Origin: an uncultured Latescibacterota bacterium
Lineage (GTDB): Bacteria > Latescibacterota > UBA2968 > UBA8231
Assembly (NCBI GenBank): GCA_951813615.1
Contig: OX638377.1
Location: forward strand, 248,001 to 312,000
Direction of reading: 5' to 3'
Length of the DNA: 64,000 nucleotides
Position numbers and translations under genes: made by a program
Part shown: in pieces, positions 43,240 through 52,157 of the stretch
Layout of the letters: the number at the start of each line of letters is the position of its first letter
Numbering within the stretch: the stretch's first letter is position 1
The notes under the pieces: model-generated
Told to the model about the DNA's origin: nothing
Seen by the model: only the letters and a program-made list of their open reading frames with translations
Databases searched by the model: none

Positions 43240-44037
43240 TCAGATGTTGTAGTGCAGCCCGCACTCTTTGTGGTCGTCTGCGACATCAGCTTGTTCGTTG
43301 AACCAACGCCAGCGACCGTTGCGCTTGGGTTCGTCGGGCCGGATCGGGGTAGAGCAGATGATGCAGCCAAAGCTCGGGTAGCCTTGGCCGTAGAGCGGAT
43401 GCACTGGCAAGTCGTTTGCCCGCGTAAACTCCATCAGCGCTTCTTCGCTCCAGTCCACCAATGGGTTGAGTTTGATTATTTTGCGCCGGGTGCTGTACTC
43501 GTCGATCAAGACCGCCTTCTTGGCCGTCTGCTGGCGATGTTCGGACTGGTCCCAGCGCTGCCCCGAAATCCAGCAGTCGGCAGTCCGCAGCAGCGCGTTG
43601 TTGGGCCATTCCTTCCGCACTTGGCAGCAGTGTTCCTGTTTTTCCTTGGAGTCGAAAAACAAGTACTCGCCGTGGCGCGCGACCATCCGCTCGACATCGC
43701 CGCGCTTGGGTTGGATGACTTCAAAGTGACAGCCGTAGTGCGCTTTAACTTTCTCCATAAAGGCGTACGTCTCGGGGTGAAGCCGGAGGGTGTCGATGGT
43801 GGCAAAGCGCAAGTTCAGCCCCATGGACGTCGCCATGTGGATCATCGCAACCCCGGTGTACTGGAAGCTGGTGTTGAGCACGGCCCGGCCGGGAAAGGTC
43901 TCGCTGGCCCAGCGCAAGAGGTCCTCGGCGGGCATCTGCTCCAAGGCTAGGTCGCGGAGGTACTCTACTAGCTGTTGGTTGTGCCCTTCGCAGGACGAGG
44001 ACACCAGCGTCTTTGGGTCTGCGGTCATAGCGGTCAT
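43240..44037 (-). CDS. cysH: Adenylylsulfate/phosphoadenylylsulfate reductase (4Fe-4S type)
   Basis: 265 aa from the ATG at 44037; an in-frame start at 44157 would add 40 residues unlike the family, and ATG 44028 is also possible. Adenine-nucleotide alpha-hydrolase fold (GRAVLNTSFQYTGVAMIHMA, LRFATIDTLRLHPETYAFME). Cys pairs EHCCQVRK and FGCIICSTPI form the [4Fe-4S] motif of APS reductases, and KECGLHYN carries the catalytic Cys. It reduces activated sulfate to sulfite with thioredoxin-like donors. The thioredoxin-fold selenoprotein candidate directly downstream could be such a partner, which is inference. Confidence 0.87.
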   Translation of the reverse strand: MTAMTADPKTLVSSSCEGHNQQLVEYLRDLALEQMPAEDLLRWASETFPGRAVLNTSFQYTGVAMIHMATSMGLNLRFATIDTLRLHPETYAFMEKVKAHYGCHFEVIQPKRGDVERMVARHGEYLFFDSKEKQEHCCQVRKEWPNNALLRTADCWISGQRWDQSEHRQQTAKKAVLIDEYSTRRKIIKLNPLVDWSEEALMEFTRANDLPVHPLYGQGYPSFGCIICSTPIRPDEPKRNGRWRWFNEQADVADDHKECGLHYNI

Positions 44038-44171
44038 AGACCTTATAATGTAAGGATAAGAGCGGATTGGAAAAATAGATCGCCGAAGTCCGCATCGCGT
44101 GCAAGACTGGATGGCACGCCCGCGCCTAGTTTGCCCTTGCCATTGTTTTAATGCCAAGAGAGTTTTTTCAA

Positions 44172-44184
44172 GGTTGAGTCAACC
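44172..44184. promoter_or_regulatory. Operator-like palindrome upstream of the ABC exporter genes
   Basis: GGTTGA and TCAACC flank a single G, giving a perfect 13-base inverted repeat in the 171-bp divergent region between cysH and the exporter gene at 44209. A dimeric regulator could bind here; no regulator is encoded nearby. Confidence 0.35.
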
Positions 44185-44208
44185 CATTTTGCGGGGCCTT
44201 ACCAAGAC

Positions 44209-46443
44209 ATGAACGCGCAAAAACTGCTAGAATCAGCCGACGCAACCGCGACCGCGCGGATTGCCGCTGTTCTCCCCGCTGAGGAAGAGGTGCTCATCCG
44301 CGCCTCGACGGATTTGGCTGCGGACGGGCGCTTTGGCCAACAGTGGCTAGTGGCTACCGAGCATCGCGTCCTCGTCGTGCCCGCTCAGGGCGAGATCGTC
44401 GATATCCCACTCGCCGCACTGGCCGGGGTGCGCACCGACGCGCTCGTCGGCGGTGGCCAGTTGGTGATCGAGCGCGTGGATGCGCCGACCTTGTCGCTGA
44501 GCTACACCAGCTCGGAGGCCGAAAAGATGTCCGAGGTGGCGCGGGGTTTGGAGCAGTTGCGCCAGGGCCAGCCCTTTGCCATCAATGGGCACTTGGACCG
44601 GATCCGCTGCGAGCACTGCGACCGGCTCTTGCCGGAGAAAAACGGCATCTGTCCGGCGTGTATCAAAAAACTGGCGACCCTCAAGCGCATTGCCAGCTAT
44701 CTCGGTCCGTACAGGCTCAAGGCCGGCGTCTTGGCCTTTGCTTCCATTGCCACCACAGCCGCGGAGTTGGCCCCACCGCTGATTACCAAGCGCATCGTCG
44801 ATGAGGTGTTGGTCCCGGTGGAGGGCCAAGCCACGGGGTTTGACGAGCGCATCCACCTCTTGGGCCTATTCGTCATGGCTTTGATCGGCGTCCGCTTCTC
44901 GGCGTGGGTCGCCGAATGGGCCCACGGCTGGATTGCGACTTGGCTTGGCGCGCAGCTCACTGCGGATATTCGCTCGATGCTCTACCGCCGCTTAGAAATG
45001 CTGTCCTTGCAGTTTTACGACAAGCGCAAGGTCGGCTCCCTCATTTCGCGGGCCACCCGCGACGCCGGCATGTTGCAGGACTTCCTCGTCGATGGTTTGC
45101 CCTATATCGTCATCAACGGCCTGATGGTCTTCGGCATCCTCGGATTTTTGTTCTGGATGAGTTGGTCGTTGAGCCTGTACGTGTTGATACCCGTGCCGCT
45201 GATCATGCTGTGGGGGGTGGTCTTTTGGCGGCGGCTGCGCGGGTTTTTCGTCAAGTGGGGCGAGGTCTGGTCTGGCCTGACCGAGCGCACGGTGGAGACG
45301 CTTTCCGGCATCCGCGTCGTCAAGGCGTTTGCCCAAGAGGATCGGGAAATAGCATCCTTTGCCAAGCCCAACGGCCGGCTGCGCGAAGTCGCCGAAAAGA
45401 CCGCGGTAAATCGCGGCGTATTTTTTGCTACCATCACGTTCTTGACGGGGTTGGGCGTCTTGGTCGTCTGGCTGCTCGGCGGGCAGCAAGTCCTCGGCGG
45501 AAAAATGACCTTGGGCACGCTGTTGGCCTTTTACTCGTATATGTGGCTGTTTTACGGCCCCTTGGAGTGGTTCGGCCAAGTCAATTCTTGGATGTCGCGG
45601 GCCTTTGCCGGAGCCGAGCGCATCTTTGAGGTCATCGACACCCAGCCCGAGGCGTACGAGGATCCGACCGCGAAGCGGGTGCCGCGCATGGAAGGGGGTA
45701 TTCGCTTCCGGGGCGTCACCTTTGGCTACGACAAGAGCAAGCCCGTGTTGAAGGATTTTGACTTGGACATCCAGCCGGGCGAGATGATCGGCCTCGTGGG
45801 TAAGTCCGGGGTTGGCAAGACGACGACTGTCAATCTCATCGCGCGCTTCTACGACGTCGACTACGGGTCGATTGCGATCGATGGAATCGACATCCGCAAA
45901 ATCCACCTGCGCGACTTGCGTTCGCAGATCGGCATCGTACTGCAGGAGCCGGTACTCTTTTCCGGGACCATTGCCGAAAACATCGGCTATGGTCGACCCG
46001 GCTCTTCCTTTGCGGACATCATGGCGGCCGCCCGTGCGGCCAACGCCCACAACTTCATCATGGCCAAGCCCGATGGCTATGAGACCCAAGTGGGAGAGAA
46101 GGGGGCTGGGCTTTCGGGTGGGGAACGCCAGCGCGTCTCCATCGCTCGCGCCATCCTCCACAACCCGCGCATCCTGATCCTCGACGAAGCCACCGCCTCG
46201 GTTGATGTGGAGACCGAGTTGCAGATCCAGGAGGCGATTCAGCGGCTCATCGAGGGCCGCACCACCGTGGCCATTGCCCATCGGCTCTCGACTCTGCGCA
46301 ATGCCGACCGGCTGATGGTGCTCGACGACGGCCGCATCGTCGAGTCGGGGACGCACGCAGAACTTATGGCGAAGCAGGGGACATTTTACGAGTTGGTCAA
46401 TTTGCAAAAAGAGGTGGCCGAGATTATCGCCATCAAGGAATAG
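44209..46443 (+). CDS. ABC exporter half-transporter with PH-like and zinc-ribbon N-terminus (1)
   Basis: 744 aa. Residues 1-140 are a beta-rich PH-like segment (RFGQQWLVATEHRVLVVPAQGEIVDIPL) and a zinc ribbon (CEHCDRLLPEKNGICPAC). An ABC type-1 six-helix membrane domain follows (about 160-470), then a nucleotide-binding domain with Walker A GKSGVGKTTT, signature LSGGERQRVS and Walker B ILILDEATASVD, H-loop AIAHRLST. Six bases separate it from a paralog with the same layout, so the two probably form a heterodimer. The PH-like/zinc-ribbon extension and the DUF1854 gene downstream match the 'cyanophycin metabolism-associated' exporter sets described in other bacteria; cargo unknown. Confidence 0.85.
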   Translation: MNAQKLLESADATATARIAAVLPAEEEVLIRASTDLAADGRFGQQWLVATEHRVLVVPAQGEIVDIPLAALAGVRTDALVGGGQLVIERVDAPTLSLSYTSSEAEKMSEVARGLEQLRQGQPFAINGHLDRIRCEHCDRLLPEKNGICPACIKKLATLKRIASYLGPYRLKAGVLAFASIATTAAELAPPLITKRIVDEVLVPVEGQATGFDERIHLLGLFVMALIGVRFSAWVAEWAHGWIATWLGAQLTADIRSMLYRRLEMLSLQFYDKRKVGSLISRATRDAGMLQDFLVDGLPYIVINGLMVFGILGFLFWMSWSLSLYVLIPVPLIMLWGVVFWRRLRGFFVKWGEVWSGLTERTVETLSGIRVVKAFAQEDREIASFAKPNGRLREVAEKTAVNRGVFFATITFLTGLGVLVVWLLGGQQVLGGKMTLGTLLAFYSYMWLFYGPLEWFGQVNSWMSRAFAGAERIFEVIDTQPEAYEDPTAKRVPRMEGGIRFRGVTFGYDKSKPVLKDFDLDIQPGEMIGLVGKSGVGKTTTVNLIARFYDVDYGSIAIDGIDIRKIHLRDLRSQIGIVLQEPVLFSGTIAENIGYGRPGSSFADIMAAARAANAHNFIMAKPDGYETQVGEKGAGLSGGERQRVSIARAILHNPRILILDEATASVDVETELQIQEAIQRLIEGRTTVAIAHRLSTLRNADRLMVLDDGRIVESGTHAELMAKQGTFYELVNLQKEVAEIIAIKE

Positions 46444-46449
46444 CCATCC

Positions 46450-48660
46450 ATGTCCACCTTTTTGGAAAATCTGCCGCACGCCGTCGAAGCCAAAGTCCAC
46501 TCGCGCAAGGGCCGCGAGGAAAAAGTCCTGATCCAGGTTGCCACGGATATGGCTGACGAGGACCGCTTCGAGCAGCGCTGGTTGGTCGTAACGGCGAAGC
46601 GCCTGATGGTCCTCGCACCCAACGGCACAAGCGGCGACGTGGAGTTTTCGCTACAAGCGGTCAAATCCGCCCGCATTGAGGCGCTCGTCGGCGGCGGGCG
46701 CTTGGAACTGGAGCGCGAAGCGGGTGCACCAGCTCATCTGTATTACTCCAACTCACTGGCGGCCAAATTCGCCGAGGTGGCCGAGGGCATCGAACAACTC
46801 AAAAAGGGCCAGGACCTCAACCTGCCTCACGAGCTGGACCACACGCACTGCGAGCAATGCGGACGCCGCCTACCCGAGATAGGCGGGATATGCCCGGTCT
46901 GCATCGCCAAATTCGATACTTTCAAGCGCCTGATCGGCTACATGTTGCCCTATCGGTTTCAGCTAGCCTTGTTGCTGGGCCTGACCGTATTGTCCTCGCT
47001 GCTGGAGTTGGCTCCGCCCTATATCATCAAGCATCTCATTGACGACGTGCTCGTTCCCGGCACCGCTACTGACATGCTCTACTGGCTGGTCGGCGGCCTG
47101 TTCGTCATCGGCGTCGTCGAGTGGTGCATCGGCGTGGTGCGCCGCTGGCTCAACGTCCGGGTCGGCTTCCGCGCCATTGAGCACTTGCGCACGGATTTGT
47201 TCAAGGCGCTTCAGTATTTGCCCTTGCGCTTTTACGACAAGCGCAAGGTGGGTGCCTTGATCTCCCGCATGAACAACGACTCGGAAATGGTCGAAGACTA
47301 TCTGCTCTTTGACATGCCCTACATAGTCTCCAATGCGGCAATGATCTTCGGCATCTTGGGGCTACTGTTCTACATGAGCTGGGAGCTGACCCTGTACGTG
47401 CTGGCCCCAGTGCCGCCGATTATCATTGGCTCGAGCCTGATCTGGAATCGCCTGCAGCGCTTCTGGGGCCGTTGGTCGGCGCGCTGGTCGCGGCTGACGA
47501 CGCATCTCAACGAGTCGATCTCCGGCATCCGCGTGGTCAAGGCTTTCGCGCAAGAGCACCGCGAGTCCGAGCGCTTTGATCAGCGCAACCACGCCCTGCG
47601 CCAAATCAGCGTCAGCGCGGAGCGATCGTGGTTGGTGTTCTTTATGGTAACCAACTTCTTCATGAGCTTTGGCGGGTTCTTCGTGTGGTATTTCGGCGGG
47701 CAGCAGATCGTTGGCGGCGACCTGTCGCTGGGGGAGTTGATGGCCTTCATCGCCTACCTGTGGATGCTCTATCACCCGCTCAAGTGGTTTGGCGATTTCT
47801 ACAGCTTCATGGTGCGGGCCTTTGCCGGTGCCGAACGCATCTTTGAAATCGTCGATGCGCCCTCCGAGCCTTTTGACCATCCCAACGCCCAGCGCGTCCC
47901 CGCGCTCAAGGGCCAAGTCGCCTTTGAGGGTGCGGCCTTTGGCTACGACCCGGGCAAGATCGTCCTGCGCGACCTCGATTTGCTGGTGCAGCCGGGCGAG
48001 ATGATCGGCCTGGTGGGCAAGTCCGGGACGGGCAAGAGCACGCTGATCAACCTAATCACGCGCTTTTACGATGTCTCGCACGGCCGCCTCGCCATTGACG
48101 GAGTCGATATCCGCGAAATTCGCCTGCGCGACCTGCGCTCGCAGATCGGCATGGTGGCCCAGCAGTCGTTTTTGTTCAACGGCACGATTGCCGAAAACAT
48201 CGCGTACGGCAAGTCCGGCGCTACGTTCGACGAGATTTTGCGCGCGGCCTACGCGGCCAACGCCCACGAGTTCATCGTCAAAAAGCCCGACGGGTACGAC
48301 ATGGTCGTCGGGGAGCAGGGCAACAAGCTGGCCGGCGGCGAGAAGCAGCGCATTTCCATTGCGCGGGCCATTCTCCACGACCCGAGGATCCTGATCTTGG
48401 ATGAGGCGACTTCGTCGCTCGACACGCCGACCGAGAAAAAAATCCAGGAGGCGATTCAGCGGCTGGTCAAAGGCCGCACGACCTTTGCCATTGCCCACCG
48501 GCTCTCGACCTTGCGCAGCGCCGATCGCCTCCTGGTCCTCGACGGGGGCAAAATAGCCGAAATAGGCACGCACGAGGAACTGATGGCGCACGAGGGCATT
48601 TTCTATAATCTGGTACAGACCCAACGCGAGACTTCGGCAGTGATGGCCACTAGCGGCTAG
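46450..48660 (+). CDS. ABC exporter half-transporter with PH-like and zinc-ribbon N-terminus (2)
   Basis: 736 aa, paralog and likely partner of 44209..46443. N-terminal PH-like region (RFEQRWLVVTAKRLMVLAP), zinc ribbon CEQCGRRLPEIGGICPVC, six-helix membrane domain, then Walker A GKSGTGKSTL, signature LAGGEKQRIS, Walker B ILILDEATSSLD and H-loop AIAHRLST. The signature motif starts with LA rather than LS, a mild change. A conserved catalytic Glu follows Walker B in both proteins, so both sites look able to hydrolyse ATP. Inner membrane. Confidence 0.86.
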   Translation: MSTFLENLPHAVEAKVHSRKGREEKVLIQVATDMADEDRFEQRWLVVTAKRLMVLAPNGTSGDVEFSLQAVKSARIEALVGGGRLELEREAGAPAHLYYSNSLAAKFAEVAEGIEQLKKGQDLNLPHELDHTHCEQCGRRLPEIGGICPVCIAKFDTFKRLIGYMLPYRFQLALLLGLTVLSSLLELAPPYIIKHLIDDVLVPGTATDMLYWLVGGLFVIGVVEWCIGVVRRWLNVRVGFRAIEHLRTDLFKALQYLPLRFYDKRKVGALISRMNNDSEMVEDYLLFDMPYIVSNAAMIFGILGLLFYMSWELTLYVLAPVPPIIIGSSLIWNRLQRFWGRWSARWSRLTTHLNESISGIRVVKAFAQEHRESERFDQRNHALRQISVSAERSWLVFFMVTNFFMSFGGFFVWYFGGQQIVGGDLSLGELMAFIAYLWMLYHPLKWFGDFYSFMVRAFAGAERIFEIVDAPSEPFDHPNAQRVPALKGQVAFEGAAFGYDPGKIVLRDLDLLVQPGEMIGLVGKSGTGKSTLINLITRFYDVSHGRLAIDGVDIREIRLRDLRSQIGMVAQQSFLFNGTIAENIAYGKSGATFDEILRAAYAANAHEFIVKKPDGYDMVVGEQGNKLAGGEKQRISIARAILHDPRILILDEATSSLDTPTEKKIQEAIQRLVKGRTTFAIAHRLSTLRSADRLLVLDGGKIAEIGTHEELMAHEGIFYNLVQTQRETSAVMATSG

Positions 48661-48674
48661 TGAGGAAAGACGCA

Positions 48675-49205
48675 ATGACAGACAACGAAAAACGAGCGAT
48701 CACTCCGATTTCCGTGACTCATCCCGAGCGCGTAGAAATTGACAAGATACATCTCTTCCGCGAGCCAGCTTGGGTATTGCGCTTGACCATCGACGGCGAC
48801 CGCTCGTACCTGAAGGTAAAGGTCGTCCGCGCCGCGCCGCTGTCCCACCCGACCCACTATATCTGCCTCCTCGACGCCAAAGACGAGGAGATCTGTATGA
48901 TCGACGACCTCAAACAACTCGACCCAGAAGCGTGCTCCTTGATTGAGGAAGAGTTGGACCGTCGCTATTTAACGGCGACGATTCAGCAGGTTAATGCGGT
49001 GCGCAACGAATACGGCACCTCTTATTGGGACGTGCAGACCGACCGAGGCCCGCGCGAGTTCGTCGTCCAGAACGTCTCGGAAAACGCCCAATGGCTCGGT
49101 GACCACCGGCTGCTGATCACCGACGTGGACGGCAACCGCTTTGAGATTCCGCATCTCGACGAGCTGGATAAGAAGAGTTTGGCCGCGGTTGAACAGGTTG
49201 TCTGA
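48675..49205 (+). CDS. DUF1854-family protein
   Basis: 176 aa from the ATG at 48675 (TGAGGAAAG upstream), preferred to a GTG at 48660 that overlaps the previous stop. The sequence (EIDKIHLFREPAWVLRLTIDG, HYICLLDAKDEEICMIDDLKQLDP, EELDRRYLTATIQQV, WDVQTDRGPREFVVQN, HRLLITDVDGNRFEIPHLDELD) is the DUF1854 pattern, usually found beside paired ABC exporters as here. No signal peptide or membrane helix. It probably modulates the exporter; the biochemical role is unknown. Confidence 0.8.
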   Translation: MTDNEKRAITPISVTHPERVEIDKIHLFREPAWVLRLTIDGDRSYLKVKVVRAAPLSHPTHYICLLDAKDEEICMIDDLKQLDPEACSLIEEELDRRYLTATIQQVNAVRNEYGTSYWDVQTDRGPREFVVQNVSENAQWLGDHRLLITDVDGNRFEIPHLDELDKKSLAAVEQVV

Positions 49206-49251
49206 CTAGCACTCGCATAGTCGCCACAAGGATTGCCCTTTGGGGATTTGT

Positions 49252-49468
49252 TTGGAACCGAGATAGGCAATCATTAGTTTGCTTCTAAGGACGGAGCATT
49301 CGCCGCTGTCGGCGAAAAACCTTCACCCCCACAAAGGAAGCCGCCTTGGAAGCTTCCCAAGCAGAAATCAGCGTCGTCGACCGCATGTTGCGCGTCTTCT
49401 ACGCTCCATCCGAGACCTTTGAGGCTGTAGCCGAGCAGCGCAGTGCCGTCGACTGGCTGGTACCCACT
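49252..49468 (+). repeat. Duplicated leader plus gene start, copy 1
   Basis: Bases 49252-49468 match 49923-50136 at roughly 85% identity, covering the untranslated leader, a conserved hairpin (TTCGCCG/CGGCGAA with CTGT loop, 49299-49316) and the first ~40 codons of the Yip1-like genes. The untranslated part is as well conserved as the coding part. Confidence 0.8.
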
Positions 49469-49900
49469 GCTGTAGTCGCGTTGGGAGTCTGCTTCGTCGC
49501 GGAAGCCAAGATAGATCAGCAGATACCCGGTGAGATATTCGCCGCCGTGCCTATTCTGACGTTCATCGTACTCTTTATTAACGCTGTACTCTACTTAGTG
49601 GCAGGCAAAGTGCTCGGCGGCCTGCTCGACTATGGCCAGTGCTTGACCATAACTGCGTACGCGTCGCTAATCATCATTCCTCAGCAGATTGCGTTTATGC
49701 TGTTGGCCAAGGAGACGACAAATTTGCAACTGGCGTTGGGAGTGTTCCCTTTTGCCGTTTGGTGGAGCACCGTCTTCGGCCTTGGGCTGTCTATTGTCGG
49801 GCAGATAGAGCGCAGCCGCGCCTATGTGGCTACTGCGGCCCTCTCGTTGATCTTCTTTACCCTCGGACGATTTGCATTATTCCATTGGCATTGGCCCTGA
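49346..49900 (+). CDS. Yip1-family membrane protein (1)
   Basis: 184 aa from a TTG at 49346 that aligns exactly with the ATG of the paralog at 50014. RVFYAPSETFEAVAEQRSAVDWLVPTAVV is the Yip1/YIF1-type opening, followed by four or five membrane helices (VALGVCFVAEA, FIVLFINAVLYLVAGKVLGGLL, LTITAYASLIIIPQQIAFMLL, WWSTVFGLGLSIVGQIERSRAY, ALSLIFFTLGRFALF). Function in bacteria is unclear. It lacks the Gln/Met-rich loop of its paralog. Tandem duplicate lying just ahead of the efflux adaptor gene. Confidence 0.7.
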   Translation: MEASQAEISVVDRMLRVFYAPSETFEAVAEQRSAVDWLVPTAVVALGVCFVAEAKIDQQIPGEIFAAVPILTFIVLFINAVLYLVAGKVLGGLLDYGQCLTITAYASLIIIPQQIAFMLLAKETTNLQLALGVFPFAVWWSTVFGLGLSIVGQIERSRAYVATAALSLIFFTLGRFALFHWHWP

Positions 49901-49922
49901 TGGATGCCCTCTGAGACCTTGC

Positions 49923-50136
49923 TTGGAACTGTGATAAGCAATCGTTAGTTTGCTTCTATGACGGAGCATTCGCCGCTGTCGGCGAAAAACCTTCACCCCA
50001 CAAAGGAACCGCCATGGAAGCCCCTCAAGCAGAAATGAGCGTCGTCGGCCGCATATTGCGCGTCTTCTACGCTCCATCCGAGACCTTTGAAGCCGTAGCC
50101 GAGCAGCGCAGTGTCGCCGACTGGTTGGTGCCGACT
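49923..50136 (+). repeat. Duplicated leader plus gene start, copy 2
   Basis: Partner of 49252-49468, offset by about 670 bp; the same hairpin lies at 49969-49986. Confidence 0.8.
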
Positions 50137-50709
50137 TTTATAGTCGCGGCGGTGGTCTTCGTCTCCACGTATATAACCTCGCCGATCTACATGGCTGAGA
50201 CGATGGAACAAATGCAGCAGCAGATGCAGCAGCAAGAACAAAGCGGTGCAATGGAGGGCACTGGAGACGCCATCCTGATCAGTACGCTAATTGCCGCACC
50301 AGTTATGATGTTTGTCATGCTCTTTATTGGTGCTGCGATTTACCTCTTGGTAGGCAAATTACTCGGCGGCCTGCTGGGCTATGGCCAGTGCTTGGCCATC
50401 GTCGCGTACACGTCGCTGATTGCCATTCTCCAGCATGTTGTCAAGACGCCGCTGGTCTTGGCCAAAGAGACGATGAATGTGCAAGTAGGGTTGGGGATGT
50501 TCATCTCCGAGGAGGCCCAGCAAAGTTTCGGGGGCCACTTATTGTCCCTCGTTGATCCCTTTGTCGTCTGGATGGTCGTCATCGCCGGCCTCGGATTGTC
50601 CATCGTTGGGCAGATAGAGCGCAGCCGCGCCTACGCAGGCGTTGCGGCCGTTACACTGATTTTCCTCTCCATAGGCGCATTCTTCGGTACCCTCGGAGCT
50701 GGAGGCTAA
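50014..50709 (+). CDS. Yip1-family membrane protein (2)
   Basis: 231 aa from the ATG at 50014 (CAAAGGAA upstream). Same fold as the preceding gene, with an extra Met/Gln-rich loop (MEQMQQQMQQQEQ) after the first helix. Helices include LISTLIAAPVMMFVMLFIGAAIYLLVG and PFVVWMVVIAGLGLSIVGQIERSRAYAGVAAV. It ends 1 nt before the GTG of the efflux adaptor, so it is likely in the same operon; association of Yip1 proteins with ABC/MacA systems is seen here by context only. Confidence 0.72.
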   Translation: MEAPQAEMSVVGRILRVFYAPSETFEAVAEQRSVADWLVPTFIVAAVVFVSTYITSPIYMAETMEQMQQQMQQQEQSGAMEGTGDAILISTLIAAPVMMFVMLFIGAAIYLLVGKLLGGLLGYGQCLAIVAYTSLIAILQHVVKTPLVLAKETMNVQVGLGMFISEEAQQSFGGHLLSLVDPFVVWMVVIAGLGLSIVGQIERSRAYAGVAAVTLIFLSIGAFFGTLGAGG

Positions 50710-50710
50710 C

Positions 50711-52003
50711 GTGGCAACCAAGAAGCGTCGCCTGCTGAAGGTCCTCGCCTTCTTGCTCTTGGCCGGTTCGGTTGGGGCTGCGGTCTATTTCAACTTGCGG
50801 CAGGAGAAGGCCGAAGAGACCTATGCCACTGCGCTCGTCGAGCGAGGCGCAGTCGTCGATAAGCTAGCTGAAACGGGTCGCATCGAGTTGGTGCGGACCG
50901 TGGAGGTCAAATCGACGATTGCCGGCGAAATCCGCGATTTGCCCATTGAGGCTGGCGCGTGGGTGGAAACGGGTGAGCTGATGGCCGTCATCGAGCCAGA
51001 TCCCAATCAATCGCTGCAATTGTATCAGAAGCGCTCGGGCGTGGAACAGGGCAAGATCAACTTAGAGGAAGAGGAGCGGAACTTTGCACGCCAAAAGACC
51101 CTCTTCGACAGCAAGATGATACCGGCCAAGCAGTTTGAGGAAGCCGAGATGCGCCTGACGCGCGCACGCACTGGCCTGCGCTTGGCCCAGCTCGAACTCG
51201 ACATGCTCGAAGCCAAGGCCAACCTGCAGCGCGTCCAGCTCCCAGAAGGCCAAGTCGCGCTCGACGAGGTGCGCGTCCTCGCCCCGATCGACGGCATTGT
51301 CATCCGCCGCAACGTGGAAATCGGCGAGGTGGTGGCTTCTGGGCTCTCGTCGTATTCCGGCGGGACGATGCTCTTTGAGATCGGCGACCCCAGCCAGATG
51401 ATCGTGCGCGGCGACATCGCGGAAATCGACATCGGCCGGGTGGAGGTTGGCCAAGACGTGGACATGATCGTGGATGCGTATCCCGACACCACGTATCGCG
51501 GCCGGGTGCGCTGGATCGCGCCCGTGGGGCAGCAGAAGCAGGGCAGCACCATCGTCACCTTTGACACCGAGATCGAGATTACCGACCACGCACCGCGCCT
51601 GCGTCAGGGCATGTCCTGCGACATCGACATTCTCTTTGCGCGCCGCGACAGTGCGGTGTACCTGCCGGTCGAGCGGGTGCTGGAGGTATTTGACGACGAG
51701 GACGAAGAAGACGAGCACAGCCGCTTTGTCGCGTATATCGCCGAGTCGCCGGATTCGCTAGCTGCCGCTCCAGACAGCACGCGCTCGGACAGCACGCGCC
51801 CAGACAGCGTGCTGCAACTGCCGCTCAGTGCCTTCGCCGAGGTGGAATTGGCCATCGGCATTGAGACCTCGACTCGCCTCGAAATCCTCTCCGGCCTCGC
51901 CAGCGGAGATCGCGTCGCTGAAGATCCGAGTATCATTCGCAGCAAACTGGAGCAAAAGGACGAGGAGGAGGACGAGGAGGAGGAGCAAGACGAGGAACGC
52001 TGA
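50711..52003 (+). CDS. HlyD/MacA-type periplasmic adaptor of an efflux system
   Basis: 430 aa from a GTG at 50711. One N-terminal anchor (LLKVLAFLLLAGSVGAAVYFNL), a lipoyl-like domain split around a coiled coil (VEVKSTIAGEIRDLPIEAGAWVETGELMAVIEP ... VLAPIDGIVIRRNVEIGEVV), then beta-barrel parts with GRVRWIAPVGQQKQGSTIVTFDTEIEI. A Ser/Asp repeat insert (DSTRSDSTRPDS) and a strongly acidic C-terminal tail (EEEDEEEEQDEER) are unusual. It should bridge the MacB-like ABC permeases encoded at 53103-56237 to an outer-membrane exit; no TolC-like gene is in the window. Confidence 0.85.
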   Translation: MATKKRRLLKVLAFLLLAGSVGAAVYFNLRQEKAEETYATALVERGAVVDKLAETGRIELVRTVEVKSTIAGEIRDLPIEAGAWVETGELMAVIEPDPNQSLQLYQKRSGVEQGKINLEEEERNFARQKTLFDSKMIPAKQFEEAEMRLTRARTGLRLAQLELDMLEAKANLQRVQLPEGQVALDEVRVLAPIDGIVIRRNVEIGEVVASGLSSYSGGTMLFEIGDPSQMIVRGDIAEIDIGRVEVGQDVDMIVDAYPDTTYRGRVRWIAPVGQQKQGSTIVTFDTEIEITDHAPRLRQGMSCDIDILFARRDSAVYLPVERVLEVFDDEDEEDEHSRFVAYIAESPDSLAAAPDSTRSDSTRPDSVLQLPLSAFAEVELAIGIETSTRLEILSGLASGDRVAEDPSIIRSKLEQKDEEEDEEEEQDEER

Positions 52004-52012
52004 GGTTACGTC

Positions 52013-52141
52013 ATGAACTCAACGTTGAGCAACATCCTCCATGAGGAGCTCCACCGTTCTTCAGTTCGCACCATTCTTGGCTACCACGATCCCGAATCAC
52101 TCGTGCGTAAGCTGGACGAAATTGCGGGAAGAAGGGCGTGA
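52013..52141 (+). CDS. Small hypothetical protein
   Basis: 42 aa from an ATG at 52013, ten bases after the adaptor stop: begins MNSTLSNILHEELHRSS and ends KLDEIAGRRA. Helical, with no recognised domain. The upstream GAGGTTACG is a poor ribosome-binding site. It starts a cassette of small genes that splits the efflux operon. May not be expressed. Confidence 0.35.
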   Translation: MNSTLSNILHEELHRSSVRTILGYHDPESLVRKLDEIAGRRA

Positions 52142-52157
52142 ATGGGAGAGGTAGATC

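Noticed and set aside
44992..46500. 502-aa ORF antisense to the ABC exporter
   Set aside because: Shadow of a confident ABC transporter gene with intact Walker and signature motifs.
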